Of a stretch of 64,000 nt of DNA, positions 62,559 to 64,000 are shown one piece after another; position 1 is the first letter of the stretch, and every line of letters begins with the position of its first letter. The notes beneath the pieces are model-generated. The model was not told where the DNA came from and did no database searches. It was given only the letters and a program-made list of their open reading frames with translations. The DNA is from Lysobacter ciconiae (GTDB lineage Bacteria; Pseudomonadota; Gammaproteobacteria; Xanthomonadales; Xanthomonadaceae): contig NZ_CP063656.1 in assembly GCF_015209725.1 (NCBI RefSeq), positions 248,001 to 312,000 of the forward strand, in the 5' to 3' direction. The position numbers and the translations under genes were made by a program.

Positions 62559-64000
62559 TCAACCAAGTTTCGAGCGTGCAGCCGCTATCAATCGATCGAC
62601 GGCGTCCCAGGGCTTGTCTTCCAACGGCTCGGGAAAGTCGTACTCCACGCGAATCGCTTTTTTCGGCACGTTGGAATGTTCGGCAAAGCCTTGGGCATCC
62701 AGCTTGCCCCCAATTACTTCGCCGCCTTCGAAGAAAATCCTGTAGGCCTGGCTGGCAAACGGCTCATAGTCCCAATCGCGGTGTTCGATCTCAATCCAGT
62801 TGCCGAGGTTCGCATGCACCGGGAGATATGGGATTTCCGGTTGAATGCTCATCGGCGTCGTCCACTCCTTCTTCGCCGCTTTGAACTCGATCGTCCCCGG
62901 CGCGCCCAGTTCGATGTCGTTGCCTTCCAGCTTCAAGTAGGCGCCGGCGGCAGTAACCAACACATGTTTGCTGGGGGATGCGATCTCCACATCTGCCTGG
63001 GTGCTGGCAATGGTGACGCTGGTCTTTGCGGCCGCCGTGGCGACGTTCTTGTGCGCGCGAGCACTCACATCTCCCTGCGCGGCGTGCAGCGCAATTCCCG
63101 TGCTGGTCTGCGGCTTGCCGTCGGGGGCAGGGGTGCCGTGGCTGTACAGGCTGATCCCGCCGGCGACCGCCACCACGGTCTCGCCCTGGCTCAGCCAATT
63201 AAGGTCGTTGCCGGCGGTCAGGGTGGTTTCGGTGCCCGATACCCAGATCTGGTCAGCTGGTGTGGTGGCGATGATGCCGTCGGGGCTGCTGGCGGACAGT
63301 AGCGGAGCGCTCCACCCCGGTGCTTCGCCGTCGCCGCCGCTCACGCCATCGCCTGCCGGGGTGCCGGTGAGGGTCCCGGTCAGGGTTTCCTGCACCTGCT
63401 GCAGGGCCTGCAGCGCCGGAACGGTCTCGGCCTCGTCAGGCAGATCGGCCAGTTGCGCCTTGGCCGTATCCGCCAGGCTCTGCACCAGTTCCGCTCCGCT
63501 GCTCAGCTGGCCGCGCAGGTCCTCGGCGGCCATCTGCTGGCGGCCGGGCTCGGTGCTCAACAGCAGCCCGGCGCCGGCGCGCAGGGCGCCACTGGCCTGG
63601 GTGGACAGCTCTACGCCGAAGCCGCGCTCGCGGCCGCGCACGTTGTCCTCCCCGCCCTTGAGGTGCCCGAGGGTCAGCGTGGTGGCATGCTGGGTGGTGG
63701 CGACCTGCGCGCGACCCTGGCCCGGCGTGTCGTCCAGGCGCAGCTGCTGGTAGCCGCCGCTGCCGGTCTGGCTCGCCCCCAGGGCCTGGCTCTTGAAGCC
63801 TGTGAACACGCCCGGATGTTCGTTGCCGTCGAACCACGCGGGGGCGTTGCCGGTCGCGCCCGCCTTGCCGCCGTTGACCTGGTTGTGCGGCGCGTCCGGC
63901 TGGCCCGCACCGTTGTAGAGACTGCCGACGATGACGGGGCGGTCGATGTCCCCCTCCATGAAGGCCACGACGACTTCCTGACCCTTGCGCGGCAGCATCA
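62559..64000 (-). CDS. vgrG: Type VI secretion spike protein VgrG, partial
   Basis: The C-terminal 480 residues of a VgrG; the N-terminus lies beyond the window. The retained part begins within the gp5-like OB domain (MLPRKGQEVVVAFMEGDIDRPVIVGSLYNGAGQPDAPHN), followed by the Vgr segment GNEHPGVFTGFKSQALGASQTGSGGYQQLRLDDTPGQGRAQVATTQHATTLTLGHLK, and the DUF2345 beta-helix (about 275-395, TSVTIASTQADVEIASPSKHVLVTAAGAYLKLEGNDIELGAPGTIEFKA). The last 80 residues (PEIPYLPVHANLGNWIEIEHRDWDYEPF to RSKLG) form an extension of lower GC, perhaps an adaptor that carries the next-encoded effector. Confidence 0.94.
   Translation of the reverse strand, partial: MLPRKGQEVVVAFMEGDIDRPVIVGSLYNGAGQPDAPHNQVNGGKAGATGNAPAWFDGNEHPGVFTGFKSQALGASQTGSGGYQQLRLDDTPGQGRAQVATTQHATTLTLGHLKGGEDNVRGRERGFGVELSTQASGALRAGAGLLLSTEPGRQQMAAEDLRGQLSSGAELVQSLADTAKAQLADLPDEAETVPALQALQQVQETLTGTLTGTPAGDGVSGGDGEAPGWSAPLLSASSPDGIIATTPADQIWVSGTETTLTAGNDLNWLSQGETVVAVAGGISLYSHGTPAPDGKPQTSTGIALHAAQGDVSARAHKNVATAAAKTSVTIASTQADVEIASPSKHVLVTAAGAYLKLEGNDIELGAPGTIEFKAAKKEWTTPMSIQPEIPYLPVHANLGNWIEIEHRDWDYEPFASQAYRIFFEGGEVIGGKLDAQGFAEHSNVPKKAIRVEYDFPEPLEDKPWDAVDRLIAAARSKLG

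Overview
This window looks like chromosomal DNA of a gammaproteobacterium of the Xanthomonadaceae/Lysobacteraceae (Lysobacter, Luteimonas or a close relative). The reasons are very high GC with strong third-position GC bias, a thymidine kinase and RpoD of xanthomonad type, a CrbS/CrbR-controlled acetate block, a secreted S8 protease with PPC and P domains, a DPP-IV-like S9 peptidase, and a xanthomonadin-type acyl ligase and phosphopantetheinyl transferase pair. The genus is inferred, not proven. Almost all genes are housekeeping or conserved accessory genes. Only the last 5.4 kb looks foreign.

Layout. 1-7.4 kb: cell-envelope genes (asparagine synthase cut by the window edge, family 2 glycosyltransferase, a CDP-glycerol glycerophosphotransferase-like protein, a YdbS/YdbT-type PH-domain pair, a late lipid A acyltransferase), then dtd. 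7.4-11.1 kb: rpoD, a CAT-anticodon tRNA, an Lpp/OprI-like lipoprotein beside an L,D-transpeptidase, and yajD. 11.1-22 kb: membrane glucose dehydrogenase divergent from an FAD oxidoreductase, rep helicase, a Sel1-type secreted protein, tdk, a Ser/Thr kinase plus ECF-like sigma factor pair, and mutM. 22-34.5 kb: fatty acid desaturase with a coupled EF-hand protein, then an acetate-utilisation block (yjcH, actP, uspA, DcaP-like porin, acs, crbR, crbS). 34.6-43 kb: a large winged-helix/TPR regulator divergent from the secreted subtilisin-like protease, rpmB-rpmG, and a DUF885 protein. 43-49 kb: parA-parB and rsmG, the PPTase/acyl ligase pair, a GlsB-type membrane protein and xth. 49-58.4 kb: an isolated tssA, the S9 peptidase, ycgL coupled to a 1141-residue membrane ankyrin protein, and a kef antiporter gene broken by one base. 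58.6-64 kb: a lower-GC type VI secretion (T6SS) island read leftward: vgrG (cut by the edge), a putative effector, its probable immunity gene and a small membrane protein, followed by an IS3-family remnant, the 3' stub of a second effector and a frameshifted immunity paralogue.

How the genes work together. The acetate block is a complete uptake, activation and regulation module. A perfect palindrome TAGACC-AA-GGTCTA lies between the divergent porin and acs genes, and its core ACCAAGGT recurs upstream of yjcH-actP; this is a candidate CrbR operator. The sigma factor/kinase pair resembles the pair that controls T6SS in Xanthomonas citri, and T6SS genes are present here, but a link is only inference. 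The most novel part is the effector/immunity island: the effector has no toxin domain I can name and sits beside a decayed duplicate cassette. Several intergenic regions hold large inverted repeats (40960-41028 and the uspA-porin gap) that no gene explains.
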